NCBI GenBank assembly: GCA_019247245.1
Contig: JAFAPF010000003.1
Span: forward strand, 1-8,182
Direction of reading: 5' to 3'
DNA from: Rubrobacter sp.
GTDB taxonomy: Bacteria; Actinomycetota; Rubrobacteria; Rubrobacterales; Rubrobacteraceae
DNA length: 8,182 bases
The position numbers and the translations under genes were made by a program. The notes under the pieces are model-generated. The model had not been told where the DNA came from and did not search any database. It saw only the letters and a list, made by a program, of their open reading frames with translations. Numbering within the stretch: position 1 is the first letter of the stretch; the number at the start of each line of letters is the position of its first letter. Shown one piece after another: positions 1 through 5,162 of the stretch.

Positions 1-75
1 AGCTGGAGCAGCAGTGAGCACCATCAGTGCTAGCATCGCCGCTACCAGCAACACTAATACAGACAAGCGCTTCAT
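1..75 (-). CDS. Small exported protein, N-terminal signal peptide (runs off the window start)
   Basis: The visible 25 codons read MKRLSVLVLLVAAMLALMVL then TAAPA. This is a basic n-region, a long hydrophobic core and an Ala-Pro-Ala ending that suits signal peptidase I, so the product is probably secreted or surface-anchored. The start is well supported: on the minus strand AAGGAGG lies about 8 nt before the ATG, behind a possible extended -10 element. If the window is circular, the frame continues from 8182 for 42 more codons (TYATSLWWNN, KNFVHTCKEG and on) to a TGA at 8054-8056, giving 67 residues with one cysteine in the mature part. I do not recognise the family. The signal peptide is seen directly; the continuation is inferred. 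Confidence 0.7.
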   Translation of the reverse strand, partial: MKRLSVLVLLVAAMLALMVLTAAPA

Positions 76-81
76 TAGGAC

Positions 82-88
82 AACCTCC
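82..88 (-). promoter_or_regulatory. Strong Shine-Dalgarno site for the exported protein
   Basis: The minus strand carries AAGGAGG at about 88-82, roughly 8 nt before the ATG at 75-73. It fixes the start of the signal-peptide gene. Confidence 0.75.
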
Positions 89-104
89 TTCTTCTAAGTA
101 CAGG

Positions 105-113
105 CTTATACCA
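105..113 (-). promoter_or_regulatory. Possible extended -10 promoter of the signal-peptide gene
   Basis: The minus strand reads TGGTATAAG, a TGn-TATAAT-like extended -10. It would start transcription about 20 nt upstream of the ATG at 75. The TTTAGC found 16 nt further upstream is a poor -35. Read by eye only. Confidence 0.35.
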
Positions 114-139
114 AAAGGTGCACAGGGCTAAACATATAA

Positions 140-160
140 CAGCTAGCCAGGTGCTAGCTG
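140..160 (-). terminator. Perfect 8-bp hairpin, possible terminator of the TSUP gene
   Basis: CAGCTAGC (140-147) and GCTAGCTG (153-160) form a perfect 8-bp stem around the 5-nt loop CAGGT. On the minus strand the stem is followed by TTATATGTTT, a loosely T-rich tail, so it could end transcription from the TSUP gene that stops at 189. Its outer four bases overlap the dif-like site at 157-184, so it may instead belong to that recombination module. Confidence 0.45.
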
Positions 161-184
161 CCGATAATAAATATTCTCGGAAAT
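157..184 (-). other. dif-like XerCD recombination site (pdif copy 1)
   Basis: On the minus strand the 28 bp split into an 11-bp arm ATTTCCGAGAA, a 6-bp centre TATTTA and an 11-bp arm TTATCGGCAGC, the 11-6-11 layout of dif. As I recall the Bacillus subtilis dif site, the left arm matches it at 9 of 11 positions, the centre at 5 of 6 and the right arm starts with the same TTAT. On the plus strand the CCGATAAT half resembles the actinobacterial dif half-site. A near-identical copy in the same orientation lies at 1510-1538, so the two bracket a discrete gene module. No recombinase gene is visible, so host XerC/XerD would have to act. Confidence 0.6.
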
Positions 185-188
185 TCCT

Positions 189-1079
189 TCATAAAACGAT
201 GTAGCTAAAGGCCAAGATAGTGACTAAGACCCCTAGTGTCGCTCTGATCCAAAAGTCGGGTAGGAATCTCTGCAATCTTGCCCCCACATAAGTGCCAATG
301 AAGCCCCCTACACCAAGCACCAAACCCAGCAACCAATCCGGCGCTACTGCCGCTTGGCTTCCTAGGGAAGTGGTGGCTAATAGTTCATAGAAGGCAACAC
401 CTCCGACTGAGGTAGCGAAAGTGCTAATCATAGTAGCGCCCGCCACGGTATAGACCGGCAACCCGAAGACGGTCACTAAGAACGGAGCGATGATCGATCC
501 TCCGCCAACGCTATAGATACCGCCGATTATCCCTACTACCAGCGATAGTACGAACACCGCTGGTATGCTAAAGGTGTACCGCTTCCCCCCGAAATGGTAT
601 TCCACCTGGCACATGGAGGCGCTGACCCACTCCATCGTCACGTCGCTATCTAGAGGTATGCTCCCCCACGGACCGGAGCGAATGCGAGTTCCTACCTCAT
701 AGAGCAGGCGCGTTCCGAGATACAATAACACGAAGCCAACAAAGACCTTGAAAGAACCGAGATCCGAGAGGTAGGTGATTCGCACAACGGCCCCCACGAA
801 CACACCGGGGAGCGCACCCAAAATCACCACCGCTACCAGCGGCCAAATTACACGTTGCTCCCGCACGTAACGGTAGACTCCGCCAGGAGCCGCGATGACG
901 TTGTAGATGAGATTGGTGGGGCTAACAGCGGGACTAGTAAATCCCAACACACTAACTTGAAAGGGGAGCAAAAGGAATGCTCCTGATACCCCTGCTGGGG
1001 CGGTCAGAGCAGAAACCAAGAAAGCCACTAACAGCGGTATAAGCGGGTTAACGTCTACACCGGAACCTAGGAAGTGCAT
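189..1079 (-). CDS. TSUP family (TauE/SafE-type) membrane transporter
   Basis: This 296-residue polytopic membrane protein has the internal duplication of the TSUP family, whose members export sulfite, sulfonates or related organic anions. The first half carries SALTAPAGVSGAFLLLPF (residues 23-40). The second carries GIIGGIYSVGGGSIIAPF (183-200), the typical glycine-rich motif after a helix start. About seven to eight hydrophobic stretches are visible, with the last running to the C-terminus at residues 277-296. An unusual hydrophilic segment of about 40 residues (129-170), with one Cys and one His, separates the halves. No Shine-Dalgarno site precedes the ATG, and a possible promoter lies so close that the mRNA may be nearly leaderless. 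The gene lies between two dif-like sites, which suggests it is movable cargo. The family is clear; the substrate cannot be read from sequence. Confidence 0.85.
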   Translation of the reverse strand: MHFLGSGVDVNPLIPLLVAFLVSALTAPAGVSGAFLLLPFQVSVLGFTSPAVSPTNLIYNVIAAPGGVYRYVREQRVIWPLVAVVILGALPGVFVGAVVRITYLSDLGSFKVFVGFVLLYLGTRLLYEVGTRIRSGPWGSIPLDSDVTMEWVSASMCQVEYHFGGKRYTFSIPAVFVLSLVVGIIGGIYSVGGGSIIAPFLVTVFGLPVYTVAGATMISTFATSVGGVAFYELLATTSLGSQAAVAPDWLLGLVLGVGGFIGTYVGARLQRFLPDFWIRATLGVLVTILAFSYIVL

Positions 1080-1093
1080 AAGGAGCTACGGAC

Positions 1094-1120
1094 TGTATAG
1101 GAATCTCGGCATATAGCCAA
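1094..1120 (-). promoter_or_regulatory. Possible promoter for a near-leaderless TSUP transcript
   Basis: On the minus strand TTGGCT (1120-1115) and TATACA (1099-1094) are 15 nt apart, a short spacer. Transcription would begin about 7 nt before the ATG at 1079, which would fit the lack of a ribosome binding site there. Confidence 0.25.
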
Positions 1121-1199
1121 GGGGTGTTGGTAACTTATACCCCCTAAGATTTATGCAGGACGCTACACTACGAATGTCACACTGCTTAAAGCACTGTTT

Positions 1200-1472
1200 G
1201 TGTTGGTGCCAACAGGCTTGCTGTTTACGTGGTCAGTTGTTTTGTTCGTTAGAGGAAAGACTCTGTGCTTGTTCTTACAGTTGCTCGGCGCAGGATGCCT
1301 GATGATGGTTGTCCTTACTCATGTCTTTGAAGCACTTGCTCTATTTCCTTGGATGCATTGGGGCTCGCCCGGTAGTGTTGGTCACTACCTGGATTTCGGG
1401 AGTGCTGTTCTTGGGATCGTGTTGCTTTCCGTAAGATATTTGTGTCGCATGCTTACTAAGCCTCACACCTAA
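1200..1472 (+). CDS. Small conserved-looking membrane protein of unknown function, start uncertain
   Basis: From a GTG start this reads as a 90-residue, very hydrophobic protein with about three membrane segments (residues 2-18, 24-48 and 65-83). It contains VVLFVRGKT, LQLLGAGCL and FPWMHWGSPGSVGHYLD. It resembles a family of short membrane proteins of unknown function that I recall from diverse bacteria; members usually begin a few residues earlier with a Met-x-x-Thr-Leu-Leu-Lys-Ala-Leu type sequence. Here the frame stays open upstream and encodes NVTLLKALF before the GTG, preceded by ACG at 1170-1172. An AGGA motif about 9 nt before that ACG is the only ribosome-binding-like signal. The native start may therefore have mutated from ATG to ACG. 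The gene is divergent from the TSUP gene and lies in the same dif-bracketed module. No function can be assigned. Confidence 0.6.
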   Translation: MLVPTGLLFTWSVVLFVRGKTLCLFLQLLGAGCLMMVVLTHVFEALALFPWMHWGSPGSVGHYLDFGSAVLGIVLLSVRYLCRMLTKPHT

Positions 1473-1489
1473 CAATACACGCTTGTAAC

Positions 1490-1511
1490 GCCTAACCTAA
1501 AGGACTTAGGC
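1490..1511 (+). repeat. Short inverted repeat abutting pdif copy 2
   Basis: GCCTAA (1490-1495) and TTAGGC (1506-1511) can pair; a shorter CCTAA/TTAGG stem with a 5-nt loop is an alternative. It follows the stop of the small membrane gene and runs into the dif-like site, as the 140-160 hairpin does at copy 1. No T-run follows, so terminator activity is doubtful. Confidence 0.35.
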
Positions 1512-1538
1512 TGCCGATAACTACTTATTCTCGGAAAC
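1510..1538 (-). other. dif-like XerCD recombination site (pdif copy 2)
   Basis: On the minus strand the arms are GTTTCCGAGAA and TTATCGGCAGC around a 7-bp centre, TAAGTAG. The TTATCGGCAGC arm is identical to copy 1 (157-184) and the other arm matches at 10 of 11 positions, while the centre differs in sequence and length. Conserved arms with a variable centre are what XerCD sites look like, not a random duplication. Both copies have the same orientation, so recombination between them would excise or integrate the 1.35 kb TSUP module. The centre mismatch may block exchange between these two particular sites. Confidence 0.6.
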
Positions 1539-1549
1539 CCAGTAGACAT

Positions 1550-1583
1550 GAAAAGAGCCGGAGCCTCTTAGAACTCCAGCTCT
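1550..1583 (-). terminator. Intrinsic terminator of the DoxX-type operon
   Basis: On the minus strand AGAGC-T-GGAG, a 10-nt loop and CTCC-G-GCTCT form a stem with one internal mismatch (1554-1583). TTTTC follows directly. It lies about 100 nt past the stop of the 89-residue gene and would end that minus-strand unit just before the dif-like site. Confidence 0.6.
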
Positions 1584-1687
1584 CTACTGCCTAGAGATAC
1601 ACTCACATAGGGACTTTTTCGACATCCTCCAGAAAGCACAGAGAGCGGGCAGTGTTTTTCGCAAAATGAGGATTGTACGAACATCTC

Positions 1688-1957
1688 TTACTGGCTCATG
1701 AGGTTGGGGCTGTGGTCGAAGGATCGTCTAGAAGAGCAGTATGAGGAAGATAGGACCGGAGGCCTTTTGAAGCAGCTCGGCTCCTGTAGCTTCTCCGTGC
1801 ACCTAATCAGCGGCAAGAAGCTCTCCGCGCGCTCGATCTCGCCAGCGTGCAGCGCGGCATCCATTTCTCTTGCTAAGGCACCGCACACTATGCGGCCCCA
1901 CTTTGCTATCTCCGCTTGCCTCTCGGCTGCGAATGGGTAGGACGCTTTGCCGGTCAT
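1688..1957 (-). CDS. Hypothetical 89-residue soluble protein
   Basis: I do not recognise this protein. Residues 8-58 (FAAERQAEIAKWGRIV, then CGALAREMDAALHAGEIERAE) look like real, charged, helical coding sequence, whereas the tail from about residue 62 (serine- and arginine-rich, with three cysteines) has odd composition and may be a frameshifted or replaced end. No signal peptide or membrane segment is visible. It starts 16 nt after the DoxX stop, so it is probably the last gene of the same unit and translated through coupling; only a weak GGA lies before the ATG. The plus strand is also open here for 80 codons, so this is a moderate-confidence gene. A hairpin terminator lies about 100 nt downstream. 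Confidence 0.5.
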   Translation of the reverse strand: MTGKASYPFAAERQAEIAKWGRIVCGALAREMDAALHAGEIERAESFLPLIRCTEKLQEPSCFKRPPVLSSSYCSSRRSFDHSPNLMSQ

Positions 1958-1973
1958 ACCGTTCCATTCAAGC

Positions 1974-2528
1974 TCAGTGGGTATACTGCGACCTTACCGA
2001 AGTGGGCTCAGTGGGCTCAGATAAGGTGGCCACTGCTGGCTCGCTCTGCTCCGTCTTTCGAGCAAGAAGCAGTGCATCTAAAGACCATCCCCCGCCACCG
2101 ACGATCAGCAAAAAGATCAAGCCCAAAAGCATCGAGAAGTCTACACGTCCCGAATGCAGCATCCCCCACAGCCCAAACTGTGCACCTTGTGGGTTAGGTT
2201 CTGGTCCACCCCCAAACAAAAGAGGAATCTTCGTCGTGGCTATCGCCGTCGATATGTCGATGATAAGTGGGATGGTAGCCACTCGAGTGAGCAGACCCAG
2301 CAGGAGAAGAGCTCCGAAGAGGATCTCGACCACCCCGACAAATGAAGCCGTGATGTAAGGAGCGGGGATGCCGATCTTTTCGAAGCGTCCCTCGCCGAGT
2401 GCCTCGGGGAAGAGGAACTTCTGGATGCCCTCGGTAAAGAACACCCCACCGACGATGAGCCTGACCAGGATTGTGGCTGCAGGTGCTTTACTCGACAGAA
2501 TATTTTGGGTGATGGTGGATATGTTCAT
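1974..2528 (-). CDS. DoxX family membrane protein
   Basis: The 184 residues match the DoxX fold of a four-helix membrane protein. Residues 20-40 contain ILVRLIVGGVFFTEGIQKFL, the typical first helix with a Gly-x-x-Lys-Phe end. Further hydrophobic stretches lie at about 62-81, 84-98 and 130-145. PYITASFVGVVEILFGALLL (57-76) carries the conserved helix-2 Glu. DoxX relatives have been linked to thiosulfate:quinone oxidoreductase, to redox stress and to general membrane roles; nothing here selects one. A polar tail (residues 158-184) contains a SEPTEPT stretch encoded by a tandem 9-bp repeat (2001-2018), which may vary in length. A GA-rich stretch including GGAAG precedes the ATG. It lies 46 nt downstream of the 4-TM gene, in the same direction. 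Confidence 0.85.
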   Translation of the reverse strand: MNISTITQNILSSKAPAATILVRLIVGGVFFTEGIQKFLFPEALGEGRFEKIGIPAPYITASFVGVVEILFGALLLLGLLTRVATIPLIIDISTAIATTKIPLLFGGGPEPNPQGAQFGLWGMLHSGRVDFSMLLGLIFLLIVGGGGWSLDALLLARKTEQSEPAVATLSEPTEPTSVRSQYTH

Positions 2529-2574
2529 CTTCCGTACCTACCTTTCGTAGTCTTTTCTTGGTTCAATGGACCTT

Positions 2575-2991
2575 CTACTTTAGAGGTGTTCTGTGAGGAA
2601 TGCGAGCCAGTAGATAGAGCCCCACAAAAAGGCCTTCGACTAGTAAGGAGAGGATTCCTAAGGGTTCGAGCCACTCCTCTACGGGCAATCCCGGAAGGCC
2701 GATCGTGCGGCTGATGACGTACCCCAAAAATGCGCTTACAGCGGTTAGGACTCCTAAGCTCCAGCCCCAGCCATATCTTTGATAGATGCCGATCGATGCT
2801 ACTGCCGCCCCAAAGACGATCGCCACGAACAAGAGGCCCTTATAGGCAGCATCTTCGAAGCTGTCAGGAGCATCGAGTAGGTGAATCAGGCCTTCGAGTG
2901 TGATCAGCAATATACCAATCCACGTTAGTAGTGGCTTGCCTTGGGTGGAAGCGTTGCTAGTATTTACCTCTCTGTAGCTGCTTCGCATCAT
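2575..2991 (-). CDS. Four-helix membrane protein of unknown function, first gene of the DoxX unit
   Basis: The 138-residue protein has four predicted membrane helices at about residues 20-38, 50-69, 75-94 and 108-128. A polar, Ser/Thr/Asn-rich N-terminus precedes them. Conserved-looking pieces include LEGLIHLLDAPDSFEDAAYK (32-51), which puts His and Asp residues at a membrane edge, and SRTIGLPGLPVEEWLEP (94-110). I recall similar uncharacterised proteins in actinobacteria but cannot name a function. The start is a Met-Met pair with AGGAG 6 nt upstream, a good ribosome binding site. It heads the three-gene minus-strand unit; the 280 nt between it and the small plus-strand gene at 3274 must hold both promoters. 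Confidence 0.75.
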   Translation of the reverse strand: MMRSSYREVNTSNASTQGKPLLTWIGILLITLEGLIHLLDAPDSFEDAAYKGLLFVAIVFGAAVASIGIYQRYGWGWSLGVLTAVSAFLGYVISRTIGLPGLPVEEWLEPLGILSLLVEGLFVGLYLLARIPHRTPLK

Positions 2992-3036
2992 CTACTTCTC
3001 CTCTCTCAAGCGGGCAAGAGTTGACTTAATCTGGGA

Positions 3037-3201
3037 CGGTTGTACGAAACATTTATTTGATCGGTTTTGGGTTGAAGCGGTGAATCCGTCGTTTGCTAAG
3101 ACCAGTCACCTTATTGCTCGTCACCAACAGGGATGGCCTACCGTTCTTTGCCAATCAGTTGAGATTCTCAAAACCAAGTAGGTGAAGCGTACGTACAACC
3201 G
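3037..3201. repeat. Nested inverted repeats in the divergent intergenic region
   Basis: CGGTTGTACG (3037-3046) is repeated inverted as CGTACAACCG (3192-3201). Inside it GGTTTTG (3063-3069) pairs with CAAAACC (3169-3175), with similar offsets of 16 nt on each side. A 13-bp palindrome, TTGAGA-T-TCTCAA (3159-3171), lies within. The region separates the divergent 4-TM and 61-residue genes. It could be an operator region, a structured RNA or the remnant of a small mobile element. Confidence 0.3.
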
Positions 3202-3273
3202 CCCGCCAATAGCACTACACATAGGTTGGTAGGTCCTTAAACATCTACGGGGCAAAGAAAGGAGGCCGCTCTG

Positions 3274-3459
3274 ATGGCCGATAAGGGAAGCGAGATCGTT
3301 AGCGATGTGCAGGAGAAGATGATGGAGGTCGCTGGCGATGTAAAGGAGGAGATAAAGGAAGCTACTAGTGGGGTGATCGAGCTATTCGTGCTTGCCCTGG
3401 TTGGGCTGCTGGCGATGGTAGCATTGGGCTCCCTGTTGTTGTTTGTAGCAATATTTTAA
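3274..3459 (+). CDS. Small single-TM protein with amphipathic N-terminus
   Basis: This 61-residue protein begins with a charged helical segment (MADKGSEIVSDVQEKMMEVA, followed by GDVKEEIKEA). It ends in one strongly hydrophobic helix (residues 34-60), so it is probably a tail-anchored or single-pass membrane protein with the charged part in the cytoplasm. The ribosome binding site is excellent: AAAGGAGG sits 8 nt before the ATG, which supports a real gene despite its size. No cysteine or catalytic motif is present. It is monocistronic and transcribed away from the DoxX unit. I recognise no specific family; the charged-helix-plus-TM layout recalls small stress-related membrane proteins, but that is only a resemblance. 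Confidence 0.7.
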   Translation: MADKGSEIVSDVQEKMMEVAGDVKEEIKEATSGVIELFVLALVGLLAMVALGSLLLFVAIF

Positions 3460-3797
3460 ACGGTCAGGATACCGAGCACTGTTTAGTAGCTAAGTACAGA
3501 GCATTAAAAGCAGTTGAGTATAAGTTCGACCGGTAAATGTGCTAGCCCGGCTAGGGATACGAAGCCAATGGTAAATCACACCCAAATGGGGCATATCTTG
3601 TCTGCATGTATGGGAAAACATCTGGCGTACTTATCAGTACATAAGGCCTCAGAATCGCCTGTAAGGCCCTCTCATGGGAAAGGTATGAAAGAAGTAAACC
3701 GAGTGCCCTCATTCGCTTGTTAGAGAGCCGTACAGCGGCCAAGAAATGCCTTCTAGATTTGTTTCAAAGCGGATTTCCTGATCGTCACAAATAGGTC
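3460..3797. other. Intergenic stretch with no convincing gene
   Basis: Both strands have open frames of 60-70 codons here, but none has a ribosome binding site or protein-like composition. Only short structures are visible, such as GTACT-TATC-AGTAC near 3630. It probably includes sequence that replaced the 3' half of the parA remnant, since ParA-like coding ends at about 3800. Confidence 0.6.
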
Positions 3798-4275
3798 TCA
3801 AGCAGCTCCTTCCTTCTCCGCACCACCAAGGTCGAGGTCTGATGGGGTGATATCAAACCCATACTTCGTTCGAATAATAAATATCGGTAAACTCAACCTC
3901 ATCGTCGATGAGGACGTTATGGACGGTTTTATTCAAGGAATCGGTGGCGATCCCAACGCTCACGTCACACCCGCCTTGAGGATCGAGGTCAACGATCAAC
4001 ACCCGCTTGCCCCGCAGCGCTAACCCTGCGGCGAGGTTAAGGGTCAAGGTGATCTTGGCAACGCCACCTTTCTGGTTTGCAACAGCGATAATGCAGGGGC
4101 CCTGGGTAATGCGGTTAACCCTCTTTTCTATTGCCTCTTTTGGAATACGGTACTCACGACCAATCTTCATTGAAGGAAGCTTGCCGCTTTTTATCCAGGG
4201 AGCAACGGTTTTGGTATGAACGTTGAGGAGTTTTGCTACCTCCTCGGTCGACAAGAACGGGCTCTGGCTTGCCAT
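3798..4275 (-). pseudogene. parA: Decayed ParA partition ATPase with N-terminal excisionase-type HTH
   Basis: Residues 6-53 form an excisionase/MerR-like HTH ([18 protein letters not shown] and [14 protein letters not shown]). ParA starts at about residue 61 ([11 protein letters not shown]), followed by Walker A' DLDPQG (96-101). The undisturbed frame stops after 140 codons (3853-4275), whereas ParA domains alone run about 200-250 residues. After TDI (residue 122) one extra base shifts the frame: removing it gives [20 protein letters not shown], clear ParA sequence, continuing to a TGA at 3798-3800. A further shift would add LLETYL, then similarity ends. Walker A reads KGGVAKIT rather than KGGVGKTT, and the HTH has Ala-Pro where Arg-Arg is usual. 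No parB is visible. The intact 140-residue product might still bind DNA, but the ATPase is almost certainly dead. Confidence 0.8.
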
Positions 4276-4278
4276 AGT

Positions 4279-4355
4279 GTGTAGGTCTGTCGTAGGTTGT
4301 GCTCCGTTGTAGGTAGGGAGGGAAATTCACAACCAGAAGACTACATACCCTACAC
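4279..4355. promoter_or_regulatory. GTAGGT repeat cluster, possible operator or partition site
   Basis: Just upstream of the HTH-ParA remnant GTAGGT occurs at 4281, 4292 and 4309, then GTAGGG at 4313. CCTACAC (4349-4355) is the inverted form of GTGTAGG (4279-4285). Such a cluster beside a parA gene with its own DNA-binding domain suggests an autoregulatory operator or centromere. The parA ATG itself has no Shine-Dalgarno site. Confidence 0.35.
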
Positions 4356-4469
4356 TAGCAATAAAGATACTCTTGTGTCAAGTAGGATATATTACACTTC
4401 GGCTTTCGCAGAGGAGATAATTACCAACTTCTTACACACAAAAAGATCGCTGGGAATAAGAAAGGAAGT

Positions 4470-4492
4470 GTCTCCTAATCGTTGTAGGAGGC
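4470..4492 (-). terminator. Hairpin terminator directly after vapC, possibly bidirectional
   Basis: CTCCTA (4472-4477) pairs with TAGGAG (4485-4490) around a 7-nt loop, extended by a G-C pair and a wobble. It begins within 10 nt of the vapC stop. On the minus strand it is followed by a loose TTCCTTTCTTATT tail, and on the plus strand by GCCTTTT. Confidence 0.5.
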
Positions 4493-4496
4493 CTTT

Positions 4497-4880
4497 TCAG
4501 CGCTCCACAGATAAGGAGAGGAGTGTCACCTCATCCATCGGATAGTCCTTCACGTTGCTCGTCACGATGGTCGCTCGTTGCTCGCGTGCTACCGCCGCAA
4601 CTAGCCTATCAGTAGTAGAAAGCAAAACACCTCGCCGTGCAAAGGTGTAGCCAAACCTTCCAGCTTGCTTGGCAGCAGCAAGGCTAATCGGCCACAGGAG
4701 AAGCGGTTCAAAGAACTCGTCCCAAACCGCGTGCTGCGAAGGGGCAAGACCAGCGTAGAACTCAGCCACGTTTACGGGAGAGACACCCACATCCTCCCCG
4801 TTCTGAAGGAAGCGATGGACGAGTGAAAAGGCCGGCTCGCGGCGCTTGGAGAAATCAATAAGAGCAGTGGTATCCAACAA
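4497..4880 (-). CDS. vapC: VapC-type PIN-domain ribonuclease toxin, N-terminus frameshifted
   Basis: From a TTG start the 127 residues form a complete PIN domain. The acidic residues of the metal-binding RNase site are visible: Asp3 in MLDTTALID, Glu40 in NVAEFYAGL, Asp91 in STTDRLVAAVA and Asp112 in TSNVKDYP. VapC toxins cut RNA, often tRNA, unless bound by VapB. Here the expected start, ATG at 4891-4893 overlapping the vapB stop as ATGA, is out of frame: it reads MSRYLVGY. Deleting one base gives MSRYL-LDTTALID, the usual VapC beginning. The toxin can thus only be made by re-initiation at TTG 4878-4880 or 4875-4877, or by frameshifting, losing about four residues but keeping Asp3. It may be weak, silent, or a sequencing error. 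Confidence 0.85.
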   Translation of the reverse strand: MLDTTALIDFSKRREPAFSLVHRFLQNGEDVGVSPVNVAEFYAGLAPSQHAVWDEFFEPLLLWPISLAAAKQAGRFGYTFARRGVLLSTTDRLVAAVAREQRATIVTSNVKDYPMDEVTLLSLSVER

Positions 4881-4889
4881 GGTATCGGC

Positions 4890-5162
4890 TCATGGTTCTT
4901 CGTTGAGGAGGCGTGAAAGCCGCTCCTCATCAGCACGCCTCGAGGCACGCACCCACTCGGCAGCAGATTCACTGCTCTCCCAACCGGGCGTCTCAACGTG
5001 TTCAAGAGAACCACCAGCTTTCTCTGCTGCTTTTAGAAGCTTTCGGCGGCGGACTTCTTTCTCTGCAGCCTTGGTTAGAAACTCGCTGCGGTGGCGATTA
5101 CCCACCAGTGCATCGATGGTTTCTATTAAGGCTTTGGGAATAACAACGTGTGTTCGCATCAT
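4890..5162 (-). CDS. vapB: VapB-type ribbon-helix-helix antitoxin
   Basis: The 90 residues begin with a ribbon strand and two helices typical of RHH antitoxins: MRTHVVIPKALIETIDALVG then RHRSEFLTKAAEKEVRRRK (residues 2-41). The C-terminal part (WESSESAAEWVRASRRADEE, residues 61-80) is the acidic and aromatic helix that such antitoxins wrap around the PIN toxin. The dimer would bind the operator over its own promoter and neutralise VapC. Two ATGs lie in tandem at 5162-5157; the second is the more family-like start. GGAGGG lies too far upstream (about 15 nt) for either. It sits closer to a three-codon ORF, ATG GCT GAT TAG, that ends directly at the vapB start, so translation may be coupled to this mini-leader. 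vapC follows. Confidence 0.85.
   Translation of the reverse strand: MMRTHVVIPKALIETIDALVGNRHRSEFLTKAAEKEVRRRKLLKAAEKAGGSLEHVETPGWESSESAAEWVRASRRADEERLSRLLNEEP

Noticed and set aside
2001..2018. Tandem 9-bp repeat (AGTGGGCTC twice)
   Set aside because: It lies in the DoxX tail and only encodes the SEP-TEP repetition; two units are too few to call a functional repeat.
1698..2358. Plus-strand frames of 80-162 codons opposite the DoxX unit
   Set aside because: They are antisense to clear DoxX coding sequence, and their translations are Ser/Pro/Arg-rich without domain features.
2650..2670. tRNA T-arm-like GGGTTCGAGCC
   Set aside because: It lies within the 4-TM coding sequence and no acceptor, D or anticodon arm surrounds it.
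3514..3742. Overlapping frames of 63-69 codons on both strands
   Set aside because: No ribosome binding site, no recognisable composition, and they lie next to decayed parA sequence.
4297..4545. 82-codon plus-strand frame
   Set aside because: It crosses the repeat cluster, the vapC terminator and the vapC end, and has no ribosome binding site.
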